Assembly: GCF_011383005.1 (NCBI RefSeq)
Contig: NZ_CP049935.1
Location: 930,001-994,000, forward strand
Direction: 5' to 3'
From: Phycicoccus sp. HDW14
GTDB taxonomy: Bacteria > Actinomycetota > Actinomycetes > Actinomycetales > Dermatophilaceae
Length of the DNA stretch: 64,000 nucleotides
In this document: one piece after another, positions 50,663-61,434 of the stretch
How positions within the stretch are numbered: the stretch's first letter is position 1
How the letters are laid out: each line of letters opens with the position of its first letter
Translations under genes and position numbers: made by a program
The notes under the pieces: model-generated
What the model saw: the letters and a program-made list of their open reading frames with translations, nothing else
What the model was told of the DNA's origin: nothing
The model's database searches: none

Positions 50663-52064
50663 TCCCGATGACCCTCGCCGAGGTGGCCGCAGCCACCGGC
50701 GGGCGGCTCGCCGGGGTCTCCGACACCGAGGCCGCCGCGCTGGTCGTCGACGGCCCCGTCGTCACCGACTCCCGCGAGGCCGGGCCCGGTGGGCTCTACG
50801 TCGCACGGGTCGGCGAGCACGCCGACGGTCACGACTTCGCCTCCGCCGCACTGGGTTCCGGGGCAGTCGCCGCCCTGACCTCACGTCCGCTGCTCGGTGT
50901 GCCCTGCGTCGTCGTCGACGACACCCAGGAGGGCTTCGCCCGGCTCACCCGCGCGGTCGTCGACGCGCTGCCCGGCCTGGCCGTCGTCGGCATCACCGGC
51001 TCCTCGGGCAAGACGAGCACCAAGGACCTGCTCGGCACCGTGCTCTCGACCGCCGGGCCGACCGTGGCCCCCGTCGGCTCGTACAACTCCGAGGTCGGCG
51101 TGCCGCTCACCGTCTGCCGCGTCGAGCGGGACACCCGCTTCCTCGTCGTCGAGATGGGCGCCCGCGGCGTCGGGCACATCGCCTACCTCGCCCGGATGGC
51201 GCCGCCGCGCGTCGGGGTCGTGCTCAACGTCGGCACCGCCCACGTCGGCGAGTTCGGCTCGCGGGAGGCCATCGCCCGGGCCAAGTCCGAGCTGCCCGCC
51301 GCGCTGCCCGCCGACGGTCTCGCGGTCCTCAACGCCGACGACCCCGCCGTGCGCGCGATGGCCGCGGTCACCACCGCACGGGTCGTGCTCGTCGGGGAGG
51401 CCGACGACGCGCAGGTGCGAGCCGCCGACGTCACCCTCGACGACTCCGGCCGGCCCTCGTTCACCGTGCACACCACCGCCGGGTCGCGCGCCGTCCGGCT
51501 GGGGCTCGTCGGCCGCCACCACGTCGGCAACGCCCTGGCCGTCCTGGCCGTCGCCCTCGAGCTCGGCCTCGGCCTCGACGCCGCCTGCGACGCCCTCGAG
51601 GCCGCCCGCCCGGTGAGCCGGTGGCGGATGGAGGTCGTCGAGCGCGCCGACGGCGTCACCCTCGTCAACGACGCCTACAACGCCAACCCCGACTCGATGC
51701 GCGCCGCGCTCTCGGCGCTCGAGCGGATGGGGAGGGCCGGCGCACCTGGGCCGTCCTCGGGACGATGCTCGAGCTCGGGGAGGAGTCGGCCGCGATGCAC
51801 GCCGAGGTCGGCGCCGAGGTCGTGGCCCGCGGGGTCGACGAGCTCGTCGTCGTCGGGGCGGCGGCCGACCCCATCGCCGACGGCGCCCGGGCGGCCGGCG
51901 GGACGACGCGCGTCCGCTCGGTCACCGACGCGGACGCCGCCGAGGCCCTCCTGCGAGAGGAGCTCCGGCGCGGCGACGTCGCCCTGTTCAAGTCCAGCCG
52001 CGACGCCGGTCTACGGTTGCTCGGAGACCGACTCGCCACGACCACCGAGGAGCAGCAGACGTGA
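50659..52064 (+). CDS. murF: UDP-MurNAc-tripeptide--D-Ala-D-Ala ligase MurF
   Basis: About 468 residues after repair of one missing G at 51729-51732 (restoring [21 protein letters not shown]). The ATP loop is [16 protein letters not shown], with [15 protein letters not shown] and [15 protein letters not shown] as family blocks. It adds D-Ala-D-Ala to complete the pentapeptide. GTG 50659 overlaps the murE stop (GTGA), and the stop overlaps the mraY start, which supports the repaired frame. Confidence 0.94.
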
Positions 52065-53143
52065 AGGCCGTGCTCATCGCCGCCGTCGTGTCGCTGGTCC
52101 TCGCGCTCTTCGGCACCCCCACCTTCATCCGCTTCCTCGTGAAGAAGGGCTACGGCCAGTTCATCCGCGACGACGGGCCCACGTCGCACCACACGAAGCG
52201 CGGCACGCCGACGATGGGCGGGGCGGTCATCGTCCTGTCCTCGCTCGCCGCCTACGCCGTCGCGCACGTCGTCACCGGCCAGCTGCCCTCGGTCAGCGGC
52301 GTCCTCGTGCTCTTCCTCATGGCCGGCATGGGCCTGGTCGGCTTCCTCGACGACTACATCAAGATCTCCAAGCAGCGCAGCCTCGGCCTGCGCTCGGGCC
52401 AGAAGCTCGCCGGGCAGACCCTCGTGGCGGTGCTGTTCGCCATCGCGGCCCTGCAGTTCCCCAACGAGTCCTTCCGCACGCCGGCCTCGACGGCGGTCTC
52501 GTTCGTGCGCGACACCCCGGTCAACCTCGCGTTCTCCGGCACGGTCGTCGGCGTCATCCTCTTCGTCATCTGGGCCAACGTCATCGTCGCCGGCACCTCC
52601 AACGGCGTGAACCTCACCGACGGCCTCGACGGCCTGGCCACCGGCGCCTCGGTGATGGTCTTCGCCTCCTACGTGCTCATCGGCATCTGGCAGTTCAACC
52701 AGAACTGCCAGTGGAACCCGGGCACCAAGTGCTACGAGGTGCGCGACCCGCACGACCTGGCCATCGTCGCGGCCTGCGGGATGGGCGCGTGCTTCGGCTT
52801 CCTCTGGTGGAACGCCTCACCGGCCAAGATCTTCATGGGCGACACCGGCTCGCTGGCCCTCGGCGGCGGACTCGCCGGGCTGGCCATCCTCACCCGCACC
52901 GAGCTGCTCGTCGTCGTCCTCGGCGGCCTGTTCGTCACGATCACCCTCTCCGTGATCATCCAGGTCGCGTCGTTCAAGACCACCGGGAAACGGGTGTTCA
53001 AGATGGCACCGCTCCAGCACCACTTCGAGCTCCTCGGGTGGCAGGAGGTGACGATCGTCATCCGGTTCTGGATCGTCGCCGGCCTCTTCGTCGCGCTCGG
53101 CCTCGGGTTGTTCTACGCCGAGTGGGTGGTGGGCGCCGGATGA
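52061..53143 (+). CDS. mraY: phospho-N-acetylmuramoyl-pentapeptide-transferase MraY
   Basis: A 360-residue polytopic membrane enzyme with about ten helices that transfers phospho-MurNAc-pentapeptide to undecaprenyl phosphate, making lipid [17 protein letters not shown] is the N-terminal loop, FLDDYIK carries the Mg-binding aspartates, [10 protein letters not shown] is the next catalytic loop, and [11 protein letters not shown] and [12 protein letters not shown] (HHxE) follow. No frameshift. GTG 52061 overlaps murF; the stop overlaps murD. Confidence 0.96.
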   Translation: MKAVLIAAVVSLVLALFGTPTFIRFLVKKGYGQFIRDDGPTSHHTKRGTPTMGGAVIVLSSLAAYAVAHVVTGQLPSVSGVLVLFLMAGMGLVGFLDDYIKISKQRSLGLRSGQKLAGQTLVAVLFAIAALQFPNESFRTPASTAVSFVRDTPVNLAFSGTVVGVILFVIWANVIVAGTSNGVNLTDGLDGLATGASVMVFASYVLIGIWQFNQNCQWNPGTKCYEVRDPHDLAIVAACGMGACFGFLWWNASPAKIFMGDTGSLALGGGLAGLAILTRTELLVVVLGGLFVTITLSVIIQVASFKTTGKRVFKMAPLQHHFELLGWQEVTIVIRFWIVAGLFVALGLGLFYAEWVVGAG

Positions 53144-54630
53144 GCGCCGGGTCCGCCCGCACCGGCGCGCTGACCCACCGCGACGCCGACTGGTCGGGCC
53201 TGCGCGTGCTCGTCGCGGGCCTCGGGGTCAGCGGGTTCGCGGCTGCCGACGCCCTGCTCGAGCGGGGCGCGCAGGTGGTCGTCGTCGACGCCGCCGAGCC
53301 CGCCGAGGGCTCGGCGATGTCCGAGCGCGCGCGCATCCTCGACATCCTCGGCGCGGCCCTGCGGTACGGCGAGGACGCCGTCGCGGCGCTGCCCGCCGAG
53401 CCGCTCGACCTCGTCGTCACCTCGCCCGGGTGGCGGCCCGACCAGCCCCTGCTCGCCGCGGCCGCCGCGGCCGGGGTGCCCGTCTGGGGCGAGGTCGAGC
53501 TGGCCTGGCGGATGCGTCCGCTCGAGGGCGCGGCACCGTGGCTCACGGTCACCGGCACCAACGGCAAGACCACGACCGTGCAGCTGCTCACCGCGATGCT
53601 GCGGGCTGCCGGGCTGCGCGCGTGCAGCGCCGGCAACGTCGGCACGCCCATCCTCGAGGCGGTGATGGACCCCCAGCCGTTCGACGTCATCGCCGTCGAG
53701 CTCTCGAGCTTCCAGCTGCACTGGTCGCACTCGATCGCGCCGCGGGCCTCGGTGTGCCTCAACGTCGCTCCCGACCACGTCGACTGGCACGGGTCGCTCG
53801 AGGAGTACGCCCGCGCCAAGGGCCGGGTCTACGAGAACACCGAGGTCGCCTGCGTCTACAACGTCCAGGACGAGCGGACGCGGCGCCTCGTCGAGGAGGC
53901 CGACGTGCAGGACGGCTGCCGGGCGGTCGGCTTCACCCTCGGAACCCCGGGGCTCTCCGAGGTGGGCCTGGTCGACGACGTCCTCGCCGACCGCGCCTTC
54001 GTGCCCGAGCGGCGCACCTCCGCCGCCGAGCTCGGCACGCTCGACGACCTGCGGGCCGACCCCGACGCACCGCCGCCCGCACCGCACCTCGTCGCCAACG
54101 CCCTCGCCGCCGCCGCACTGGCCCGCGCCCACGGGGTGCCACCGGCCGCCGTCCGCCAGGGGATGCGCGACTTCGTCCCCGAGCCGCACCGCATCGCCGA
54201 CCTCGGCACCGTGCGCGGGGTCCGGTGGGTCGACGACTCCAAGGCCACCAACCCGCACGCCGCGCAGGCCAGCCTCGCGGCCTTCGAGCACGTCGTCTGG
54301 GTCGCCGGCGGCCTGCTCAAGGGCGCCGACGTCGACGAGCTCGTCGCCGGTGCGGCACACCGGCTCCGGGGCGTCGTCCTCATCGGACGTGACCGTTCGG
54401 CCATTTCCGAGGCGCTGGCCCGACACGCGCCGGATGTCCCCGTCGTCGACGTCGCCCGAACGGACACTGGAGCCATGGACGCCGTGGTGTCGCACGCCCT
54501 CGACCTCGCCCGGGAGGGCGACGTCGTGCTGCTCGCGCCCGCCGCCGCGTCGATGGACATGTTCGCGAACTACGGTGCGCGCGGCGACGCCTTCTCTGCG
54601 GCGGTGCGGCGGCTCACCGGGCAGGGGTAG
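53140..54630 (+). CDS. murD: UDP-MurNAc-L-Ala--D-Glu ligase MurD
   Basis: A 496-residue Mur ligase. The N-terminal Rossmann region is [19 protein letters not shown], the ATP loop is [31 protein letters not shown] is typical of Mur[17 protein letters not shown] holds the metal and Lys region, and the C-terminal block is [16 protein letters not shown]. It adds D-glutamate. There is a short insertion before the C-terminal domain (residues ~290-310, [14 protein letters not shown]). ATG 53140 overlaps the mraY stop; ftsW starts three bases after its stop. Confidence 0.95.
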   Translation: MSAGSARTGALTHRDADWSGLRVLVAGLGVSGFAAADALLERGAQVVVVDAAEPAEGSAMSERARILDILGAALRYGEDAVAALPAEPLDLVVTSPGWRPDQPLLAAAAAAGVPVWGEVELAWRMRPLEGAAPWLTVTGTNGKTTTVQLLTAMLRAAGLRACSAGNVGTPILEAVMDPQPFDVIAVELSSFQLHWSHSIAPRASVCLNVAPDHVDWHGSLEEYARAKGRVYENTEVACVYNVQDERTRRLVEEADVQDGCRAVGFTLGTPGLSEVGLVDDVLADRAFVPERRTSAAELGTLDDLRADPDAPPPAPHLVANALAAAALARAHGVPPAAVRQGMRDFVPEPHRIADLGTVRGVRWVDDSKATNPHAAQASLAAFEHVVWVAGGLLKGADVDELVAGAAHRLRGVVLIGRDRSAISEALARHAPDVPVVDVARTDTGAMDAVVSHALDLAREGDVVLLAPAAASMDMFANYGARGDAFSAAVRRLTGQG

Positions 54631-54633
54631 CCC

Positions 54634-55892
54634 GTGACGTCCGCGACCGCCCCGGCCCGTGGGACCGGCAGCGGGTCCTCCCGGCTGCAGGCCTGGGCCG
54701 CCCGGCTCGACTCGCCGGTGACGACCTACTACGTCCTGGTGTTCCTCACGGTCGCCCTCGTCGTCTTCGGGCTGATCATGGTGCTCTCGGCGAGCGCGAT
54801 CACCTCGCTCGAGGAGAACCGCTCGGCCTACACGATCTTCACCACCCAGGCCGTCTACGCCGTCATCGGCGCGGTCGCCCTGGCCGTCACGTCACGCATC
54901 CGCCCGGGGGCCTGGAAGCGGCTCGCCGTCCCGGTCCTCGTCGTCGGCATCATCCTGCAGATGCTCGTCTTCACCCCGCTCGGCGGGTCGTTCCAGGGCA
55001 ACCGGAACTGGCTCTTCCTCGGGCCGATCAGCGTCCAGCCGTCCGAGGCGATCAAGGTGGGGCTGGCCCTGGCCGGCGGTGCGGTCCTCGCGAAGAAGCG
55101 CAAGCACCTGCGCTCGCTCGGCCACGTCCTCGTGCCCTACCTCGTCCCGCTCGTCGCGGCGGCCGTGCTGGCCGTCGCCCTCGGCCACGACCTCGGCACC
55201 GTCATGGTGCTCGGCGCCATCGTCGCCGGGGTGCTCTTCTCCGCCGGCATCCCGCTCAAGTGGTTCGCCATCGCCGGCGTCCCGTTCATCGGCGCGGTCG
55301 TCGCCTTCGTCGTGACCAGCCCCAACCGCCTCGGCCGCTTCGACGTCTGGCTGGGTCGCGACACCGACCCCCACGGGGCCGCACGGCAGTCGATCCACGG
55401 GCGCTACGCCCTGGCCGACGGCGGCTGGCTCGGGCTCGGGCTCGGGCAGAGCCGCGAGAAGTGGGGCCGCCTGTCGGAGGCGCACAACGACTTCATCTTC
55501 GCGATCATCGGCGAGGAGCTCGGCCTCCCGGGCACCCTCGCGATCCTCGCGCTCTTCGCGGCCTTCGCGTTCGCCTGCTACCGGCTCGTCAGCCGTTCCG
55601 ACGACTTCTTCGTCCGGGTCGTCACGGCCGGGGTCATGACGTGGGTCATCGTCCAGGCGCTCATCAACATCGGCGCGGTCATCGGCCTGCTGCCGGTCAT
55701 CGGGGTGCCACTGCCCCTCGTGTCCTCCGGGGGTCCTCGCTCATCACGACGATGGGCGCCTTCGGCATCCTCCTGTCCTTCGCGCGCAGCGAACCGGGCT
55801 GTCGCGAGGCGCTGTCCGCGCGGCCGTCGTCGCTGCGCCGGTCGCTGTCCGTCGTCTCCGGGGCCGTCCGCGGGCGCAGGGGCACCTCGTGA
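54634..55892 (+). CDS. ftsW: SEDS peptidoglycan polymerase FtsW
   Basis: About 419 residues after repair of one missing G at 55729-55733 (restoring [19 protein letters not shown]). It is a ten-helix SEDS glycosyltransferase that polymerises lipid II at the septum with FtsI. Family blocks are [34 protein letters not shown] and [13 protein letters not shown] short basic cytoplasmic tail ends RGRRGTS. GTG 54634 follows murD by three bases; the stop overlaps the murG GTG, confirming the repaired frame. Confidence 0.94.
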
Positions 55893-56979
55893 GCGCAGCC
55901 GTCCCGGCGTCCGTGCTCCTCGCGGGCGGGGGACGGCCGGGCACGTGTCCCCGTTGCTGGCCCTGGCCGACTGCCTGCGCCGGCGCGACCCGTCGGTGCG
56001 CGTCACGGCGCTCGGCACGGCCGAGGGCCTCGAGGCGCGGCTGGTGCCCGAACGCGGCTACCCGTTGCTCGAGGTGCCGCGGGTCCCGTTCCCGCGGCGG
56101 CCGAACGCCGCGGCCCTGCGGCTGCCGGGCAACCTCCGGCGCGCCGTCGCCGCCGCCGAGGCGGCCATCGAGTCGACCGGAGCCGAGGTGGTCGTCGGGT
56201 TCGGGGGCTTCGTCTCCTCGCCCGCCTACCTCGCGGCGAGGCGGCGTCGGGTGCCGATCGTCGTCCACGAGCAGAACGCCCGCCCGGGCCTGGCCAACCG
56301 GCTCGGCGCGCGGTTCGCCGCCGAGGTGGGGGTCACCTTCCCCGGCACGCCGCTGCGCGGGGCCACCGTCACCGGCATGCCGCTGCGTCGCGAGATCGCC
56401 ACCCTCGACCGTGCCGCCCACCGGGCCGAGGCCCGGGAACGGTTCGGGCTCACCGACGCCCCCACCCTGCTCGTCACCGGCGGGTCGCTCGGCGCGGCCC
56501 GGCTCAACGGTGCGTTCTCGGCATCGGTGGCCGCCCTGTCGGAGGCCGGGGTGCAGGTCCTGCACGTCGCCGGCACCGGCAAGGAGTTCGACCCCGGGCC
56601 GGTCCCGGGGGCCCCCTACGTCGTCCTGCCCTACTGCGACCGGATGGACCTCGCCTACGCCGCCGCCGACCTCGTCGTGTGCCGCGCCGGGGCCGGGACC
56701 GTCTGCGAGCTGACCGCCGTCGGGCTGCCGGCCGTCTACGTTCCGCTGCCGGTCGGCAACGGCGAGCAGCGGCTCAACGCGGCGCACGTCGTCGCGGCAG
56801 GTGGCGGGCTCCTCGTCGACGACGCGGCGGTCGACGCCGCGTGGGTCCGCTCCACCGTCCTGCCCCTGGCCCTCGACGCCGAGCGGCTCGGGGCGATGTC
56901 CACCGCCGCGGCGTCCGTCGGGGAGCGGGGCGGCGACGAGCTGCTCGCCGACCTCGTCGTCCGGGCCGGGGGGCGCTGA
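55889..56979 (+). CDS. murG: lipid II synthase MurG
   Basis: About 363 residues after repair of one missing G at 55928-55932 (restoring [20 protein letters not shown]). It is a GT28 glycosyltransferase that adds GlcNAc to lipid I on the inner membrane face. Motifs are [51 protein letters not shown] and the donor-site end [23 protein letters not shown] 55889 overlaps the ftsW stop; murC follows after three bases. Confidence 0.94.
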
Positions 56980-56982
56980 GCC

Positions 56983-58434
56983 GTGGCCGTCACCAACCCC
57001 CGGTTCGACCTCGCCGCACCGGTTCCCGCCTGGGACGCCCTCGGCGCCGTGCACCTCGTGGCCATCGGCGGCGCGGGCATGTCGGCCGTCGCTCGGCTGC
57101 TGCTCGCCCGGGGCGTTCGGGTCAGCGGGTCCGACTCCGCCGACGGCCCGCTCCTCGACGCGCTGCGCGAGGCCGGCGCCACGGTGTGGGTCGGTCACGA
57201 CGCCGAGCACCTCCACGGCGTCGACACCGTCGTCGTGTCCTCGGCCGTGCGCGAGGACAACCCCGAGCTCGCGGCGGCCCGCGCAGCGGGTCTGCTCGTG
57301 CTGCACCGCTCCCAGGCCCTCGCGGCCCTGCTCACGGGCTCGCGCGCGGTCGCGGTCGCCGGCGCCAACGGCAAGACCTCGACCACCGCGATGCTCGTCG
57401 TCGCGCTCACCGAGGCCGGCGCCGACCCGTCGTTCGCCTGCGGGGGAGAGGTCGCCCAGCTGGGCACCAACGCCGCCCTCGGCAGCGGCGAGGCCTTCGT
57501 CGTCGAGGCCGACGAGAGCGACGGCACGTTCGTCGTCTACCGGCCCGAGGTCGGGGTCGTCACCACCGTGCAGCCCGACCACCTCGACTTCTACGGGAGC
57601 GCCGAGGCGGTGGCGGAGGCCTACACCGAGTTCGCCGCCACCGTCGGCGACCTGCTCGTCGTCAGCACCGACGACCCCGGCGCCCGGACCCTCGCCGAGG
57701 CCGAGCGGGCCCGCGGGCGTCGCGTCGTCACCTTCGGGTCCGCCGAGGACTCCGACCTGCGGCTGGGGGAGAGCGTCGCCGAGGGGCTCGGCACGCGGAC
57801 GGCCGTCGAACACCACGGCACGCCGTACGAGCTGGTCCTCGCCGTCCCGGGCGCGCACAACGTCGCCAACGCCGCCGCCGCCCTCCTCGCCGCGGTCGAC
57901 GGCCTCGGGGCCGCCCCGTCCGCCGTCCTGCGCGGGCTGGCCGGGTTCACCGGCGCCCGGCGCCGGTTCGAGGTCCGTGGCGAGGTCGGCGGTGTCACCG
58001 TCGTCGACGACTACGCGCACAACCCGGCCAAGGTCGCGGCCGTCGTCGGCACGGCCGCCGGGGTGGTCGCCCGGGCCGGCCGCGGGCGGGTGCTCGTCGT
58101 CTTCCAGCCGCACCTCTACAGCCGCACCCGCGACTTCGCCGGGGAGTTCGCGAAGGCCCTCGCCCCGGCCGACCACGTCGTCCTCCTCGACGTCTACGGC
58201 GCCCGCGAGGCGCCCGTGCCCGGTGTCAGCTCGGCGCTCATCGGCGACCCGCTCGTCGAGCTCCCCGGCCGGCGCCGCGTCGACGTCGGGCTCGGTCGCG
58301 AGGCCGCGGTCGCCACCCTCGTCGCCGCGGCCGCCCCCGGCGACCTCGTCCTCACCGTCGGGGCCGGCGACGTCACCGCCCTCGGCGCACCCCTGCTCGA
58401 CGCCCTGGCCGCCCGAGCGGAGGAGTCCCGATGA
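56983..58434 (+). CDS. murC: UDP-MurNAc--L-alanine ligase MurC
   Basis: A 483-residue Mur ligase, unbroken. It begins with HLVAIGGAGMSAVARLLLARG (MurC-specific IGGxGMS), the ATP loop is VAGANGKTSTTAML, and EADESDGTFVVYRPEV, NVQPDHLDFYGS-type (here TVQPDHLDFYGS) and DDYAHNPAKVAAVVG follow. It adds the first L-alanine. The P-loop has Ala-Asn where most MurC proteins have Thr-His; the rest is normal. GTG 56983; the stop overlaps ftsQ (ATGA). Confidence 0.95.
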   Translation: MAVTNPRFDLAAPVPAWDALGAVHLVAIGGAGMSAVARLLLARGVRVSGSDSADGPLLDALREAGATVWVGHDAEHLHGVDTVVVSSAVREDNPELAAARAAGLLVLHRSQALAALLTGSRAVAVAGANGKTSTTAMLVVALTEAGADPSFACGGEVAQLGTNAALGSGEAFVVEADESDGTFVVYRPEVGVVTTVQPDHLDFYGSAEAVAEAYTEFAATVGDLLVVSTDDPGARTLAEAERARGRRVVTFGSAEDSDLRLGESVAEGLGTRTAVEHHGTPYELVLAVPGAHNVANAAAALLAAVDGLGAAPSAVLRGLAGFTGARRRFEVRGEVGGVTVVDDYAHNPAKVAAVVGTAAGVVARAGRGRVLVVFQPHLYSRTRDFAGEFAKALAPADHVVLLDVYGAREAPVPGVSSALIGDPLVELPGRRRVDVGLGREAAVATLVAAAAPGDLVLTVGAGDVTALGAPLLDALAARAEESR

Positions 58435-59180
58435 GCCACACCGCGACCCGCGGCCCCCGGGGCCTGGAGTCCTCGGCCACCCGCTTCCGCGAGCGGGCCA
58501 TCGCCCGACGCCGCCGGCCCTGGCGCCGGGCCCTGTCCGCCCTGCTCGCCGTCGCGCTCGTGGCGGGCGCCGGGTGGGTCGTCGGCTGGACCGGCCTGCT
58601 CGGGGTCCACGACGTCGAGGTCGCCGGGGTCACCGGGGCCGAGGCGCAGGCCGTCGAGCAGCTCGTCCGCGTCTCCGAGGGCACGCCGCTCGTCCGGGTC
58701 GACACCGCGGCCGTCGAGCGCTCGGTGCGGGCCCGGGTCACCGTCGCCGAGGTGTCGGTGCGCCGGTCCTGGCCGCGCACCCTCGTCGTCGACGTCGTGC
58801 CGCGCGTGCCGGCCATCGTCGTCAAGGGTCCCTCGAAGTCCCTCGACGTCGTCGACGCCACCGGGGTCTCCTTCGGCCGGGTGACCAAGGCGCCGAAGGG
58901 CGTGCCGGTCGTCACCGCCACGGGCAGCCGGGCGATGACGCCCGAGGCCCTCCAGGCCGCACTGGCCCTGCTGCGCGACCTGCCCGAGGACCTCGCGAAG
59001 GACGTCTCGGCCGTCACCGTCAGCAGTGCCAACCTCGTGACCTTCACGATGCGCCGGCACACCGTGGTCTGGGGCGGCGAGGACGAGGCCGACCTCAAGA
59101 TCCGGGTCCTGCGCGCCCTGCTGACGACGACGGCGAAGGTCATCGACGTCAGTGCTCCGGACACCCCCGTGACCCGCTGA
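58431..59180 (+). CDS. ftsQ: cell division protein FtsQ
   Basis: A 249-residue bitopic protein: basic N-terminus, one membrane helix (ALSALLAVALVAGAGWVVG), a POTRA domain (about residues 60-130, GVHDVEVAGVTGAEAQAVEQ to VSVRRSWPRTLVVDVVPRVP) and a beta domain (DATGVSFGRVTKAPKGVPVV). It recruits FtsL/FtsI in the divisome. ATG 58431 overlaps the murC stop. The 229 bases after it form the ftsZ leader. Confidence 0.92.
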   Translation: MSHTATRGPRGLESSATRFRERAIARRRRPWRRALSALLAVALVAGAGWVVGWTGLLGVHDVEVAGVTGAEAQAVEQLVRVSEGTPLVRVDTAAVERSVRARVTVAEVSVRRSWPRTLVVDVVPRVPAIVVKGPSKSLDVVDATGVSFGRVTKAPKGVPVVTATGSRAMTPEALQAALALLRDLPEDLAKDVSAVTVSSANLVTFTMRRHTVVWGGEDEADLKIRVLRALLTTTAKVIDVSAPDTPVTR

Positions 59181-59247
59181 GACCCCTGGTGCGCGTGGGG
59201 CCGATGGGGCCGGTGTGACCCGGCCTGAGAGGCATGACAGGATTTGC

Positions 59248-59265
59248 GTCGCGGGATGTCGCGAC
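59248..59265. other. inverted repeat in ftsQ-ftsZ gap
   Basis: GTCGCG (59248-59253) and CGCGAC (59260-59265) flank GGATGT, about 70 bases after the ftsQ stop. It could be a protein-binding dyad or a small attenuator hairpin before the ftsZ promoter region. Confidence 0.35.
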
Positions 59266-59320
59266 ACGCCACGCGGGAGGGTGCAGCAGCCCCGGGCGGG
59301 ACGTAGCGTCACCCCATCGA

Positions 59321-59342
59321 GAACCGTGACCGAACCGTAACC
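59321..59342 (+). promoter_or_regulatory. tandem 11-base repeat upstream of ftsZ
   Basis: GAACCGTGACC (59321-59331) is followed directly by GAACCGTAACC (59332-59342), differing at one base. The pair begins 89 bases before the ftsZ GTG. The 11-base period places both copies on the same face of the helix, as expected for a dimeric regulator or overlapping promoter elements. No binding protein is known from the sequence. Confidence 0.5.
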
Positions 59343-59409
59343 CTGTACCTGAGGTCGAGGGTTGCACCGGTCTCCTGCACGCCGTGACCGACATCGGAAG
59401 GCCGTACCC

Positions 59410-60697
59410 GTGGCATCACCCCAGAACTACCTCGCCGTCATCAAGGTCGTCGGCATCGGCGGCGGAGGTGTCAACGCCATCAACCGGATGATCGAGGTCG
59501 GCCTCAAGGGCGTCGAGTTCATCGCGGTCAACACCGATGCGCAGGCCCTCCTCATGAGCGATGCCGACGTCAAGCTCGACGTCGGCCGCGAGCTGACCCG
59601 CGGCCTCGGCGCCGGCGCCGACCCCGAGGTCGGCAAGAAGGCCGCCGAGGACCACGCCGAGGAGATCGAGGAGGTCCTCAAGGGGGCCGACATGGTCTTC
59701 GTCACCGCCGGCGAGGGCGGTGGCACCGGCACCGGTGGCGCCCCCGTCGTGGCCCGCATCGCCAAGGGCCTCGGCGCCCTGACCATCGGTGTGGTCACCC
59801 GCCCCTTCACCTTCGAGGGCCGTCGCCGCGCGAACCAGGCCGAGACCGGCATCGCCGCGCTCCGCGAGGAGGTCGACACCCTCATCGTCATCCCGAACGA
59901 CCGGCTGCTCTCGATCAGCGACCGCGGCGTCTCGATGCTCGACGCGTTCCGCTCGGCCGACCAGGTGCTGCTCTCGGGTGTCCAGGGCATCACCGACCTC
60001 ATCACGACGCCGGGCCTGATCAACCTCGACTTCGCCGACGTCAAGTCCGTCATGTCGGGTGCCGGCTCGGCGCTCATGGGCATCGGCTCGGCCCGTGGCG
60101 AGGACCGCGCGGTCCAGGCCGCCGAGCTGGCCATCTCCAGCCCGCTCCTCGAGGCGAGCATCGACGGCGCCCACGGTGTGCTGCTCTCCATCCAGGGCGG
60201 CAGCGACCTCGGTCTCTTCGAGATCAACGAGGCCGCGCGCCTCGTCCAGGAGGCTGCCCACCCGAGGCGAACATCATCTTCGGTGCGGTCATCGACGACG
60301 CGCTCGGCGACGAGGTCCGGGTCACGGTCATCGCGGCCGGCTTCGACGGCGGCGCCCCCATCCGTCGGGCCGACGACCGCGCCCTCGGCACCATCCAGGG
60401 CCGGCCGGCCACCCCGCCGCCGCCCGCCGTGCCCTCGACGCCGGCCGCCCCGCCGAGCCCGGGAGCGGCCCCGGCCGCTCCGGTGCAGGCGCAGGCTCCG
60501 GTCCCGGCCTCGACGCCGTTCCCGACCCCCGTGCACGACAGCACCCCGACGCCGTCGCGCACCGAGCACCACTCCGACGAGGCGCCCGTGCGCACCGAGC
60601 GCGAGTCGACGCCCCCGAGCCGGCCCGCAGCCAGCCGCCGCGCACGGTGACCTTCGACGAGAACGACGACCTCGACGTCCCGGACTTCCTCAAGTAG
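59410..60697 (+). CDS. ftsZ: cell division GTPase FtsZ
   Basis: About 429 residues after repair of two missing bases: 60261-60263 (restoring [19 protein letters not shown]) and 60612-60616 (restoring [17 protein letters not shown]). The tubulin signature is [12 protein letters not shown], the N-terminus [17 protein letters not shown], and the T7 loop [18 protein letters not shown] Pro/Ala linker leads to the C-terminal peptide DLDVPDFLK, which binds SepF and FtsW in actinobacteria. It forms the Z ring. GTG 59410 follows GGAAGG. Without the repairs the protein would lose half its C-terminal domain, which is not credible for an essential gene. Confidence 0.95.
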
Positions 60698-60729
60698 GAG
60701 CCGTTCCCGCCCGCGTCTACGGTGGGTCC

Positions 60730-61434
60730 GTGTTCACCTGGGACGAGACGAGCAACGGGGCCCGCCGGGCGCTCACCGGCCGGCCCGGGGGCGTCAGCCG
60801 CGGACCGTGGGAGGGCCTCAACCTCGGCCTGCACGTCGACGACGACCCCGGCGACGTCGCCGAGAACCGGCGCCGGCTCGGGGCCGCGGTGGGGCACCCG
60901 GTCGTCTGGATGGACCAGTGCCACGGCGCCGAGGTCGCGGTGGTCGAGGCCGTTCCCGACGTCGCGCCGCAGTGCGACGCGCTCGTGACCACGGCGCCCG
61001 ACCTGGCCCTCGCCGTGCTCGTCGCCGACTGCGTCCCCGTGCTCCTCGCCAGCGCCTCCGGCGTCGTCGCGGCGGTGCACGCCGGCCGGCCCGGGATGGT
61101 CGCCGGCGTCGTGCCCGCCGCCGTCGCCGCGATGCGTGGGCTCGGTGCCGACGCGGTCGACGCCGTCGTCGGGCCGTCGGTGTGCGGGCGCTGCTACGAG
61201 GTGCCCGCCGAGATGCGCGCGGCGGCCGCCGCCGTCGAACCGGTCAGTGCCACCGTGTCGTGGACCGGCACGCCCGCCGTCGACGTCGCCGCCGGGGTCG
61301 TGGCCCAGCTGCGTGCGCTGGACGTCGGGGTCACCTGGGTGCCGGGCTGCACCCGGGAGAGCCCGGACCTGTTCTCGTACAGGGCCTCTCACGTCACCGG
61401 CCGGTTCGCCGGGGTCGTCGCGAGGGCGTCGTGA
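60730..61434 (+). CDS. pgeF: PgeF/YfiH family protein (multicopper-oxidase-like laccase domain)
   Basis: A 234-residue member of the PgeF (YfiH/YlmD) family. Key residues are [22 protein letters not shown] (Cys), [13 protein letters not shown] (His) and [12 protein letters not shown] (Cys). Family members act as purine nucleoside-modifying enzymes, and E. coli YfiH edits wrongly loaded peptidoglycan precursors. The usual HAGWRG is HAGRPG here. GTG 60730 is 32 bases after ftsZ; the stop overlaps the next gene. Confidence 0.9.
   Translation: MFTWDETSNGARRALTGRPGGVSRGPWEGLNLGLHVDDDPGDVAENRRRLGAAVGHPVVWMDQCHGAEVAVVEAVPDVAPQCDALVTTAPDLALAVLVADCVPVLLASASGVVAAVHAGRPGMVAGVVPAAVAAMRGLGADAVDAVVGPSVCGRCYEVPAEMRAAAAAVEPVSATVSWTGTPAVDVAAGVVAQLRALDVGVTWVPGCTRESPDLFSYRASHVTGRFAGVVARAS

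Noticed and set aside
59410-60697. ftsZ as a pseudogene
   Set aside because: Two breaks in C runs restore a complete FtsZ with its C-terminal DLDVPDFLK; no second ftsZ is seen and the gene is normally essential.
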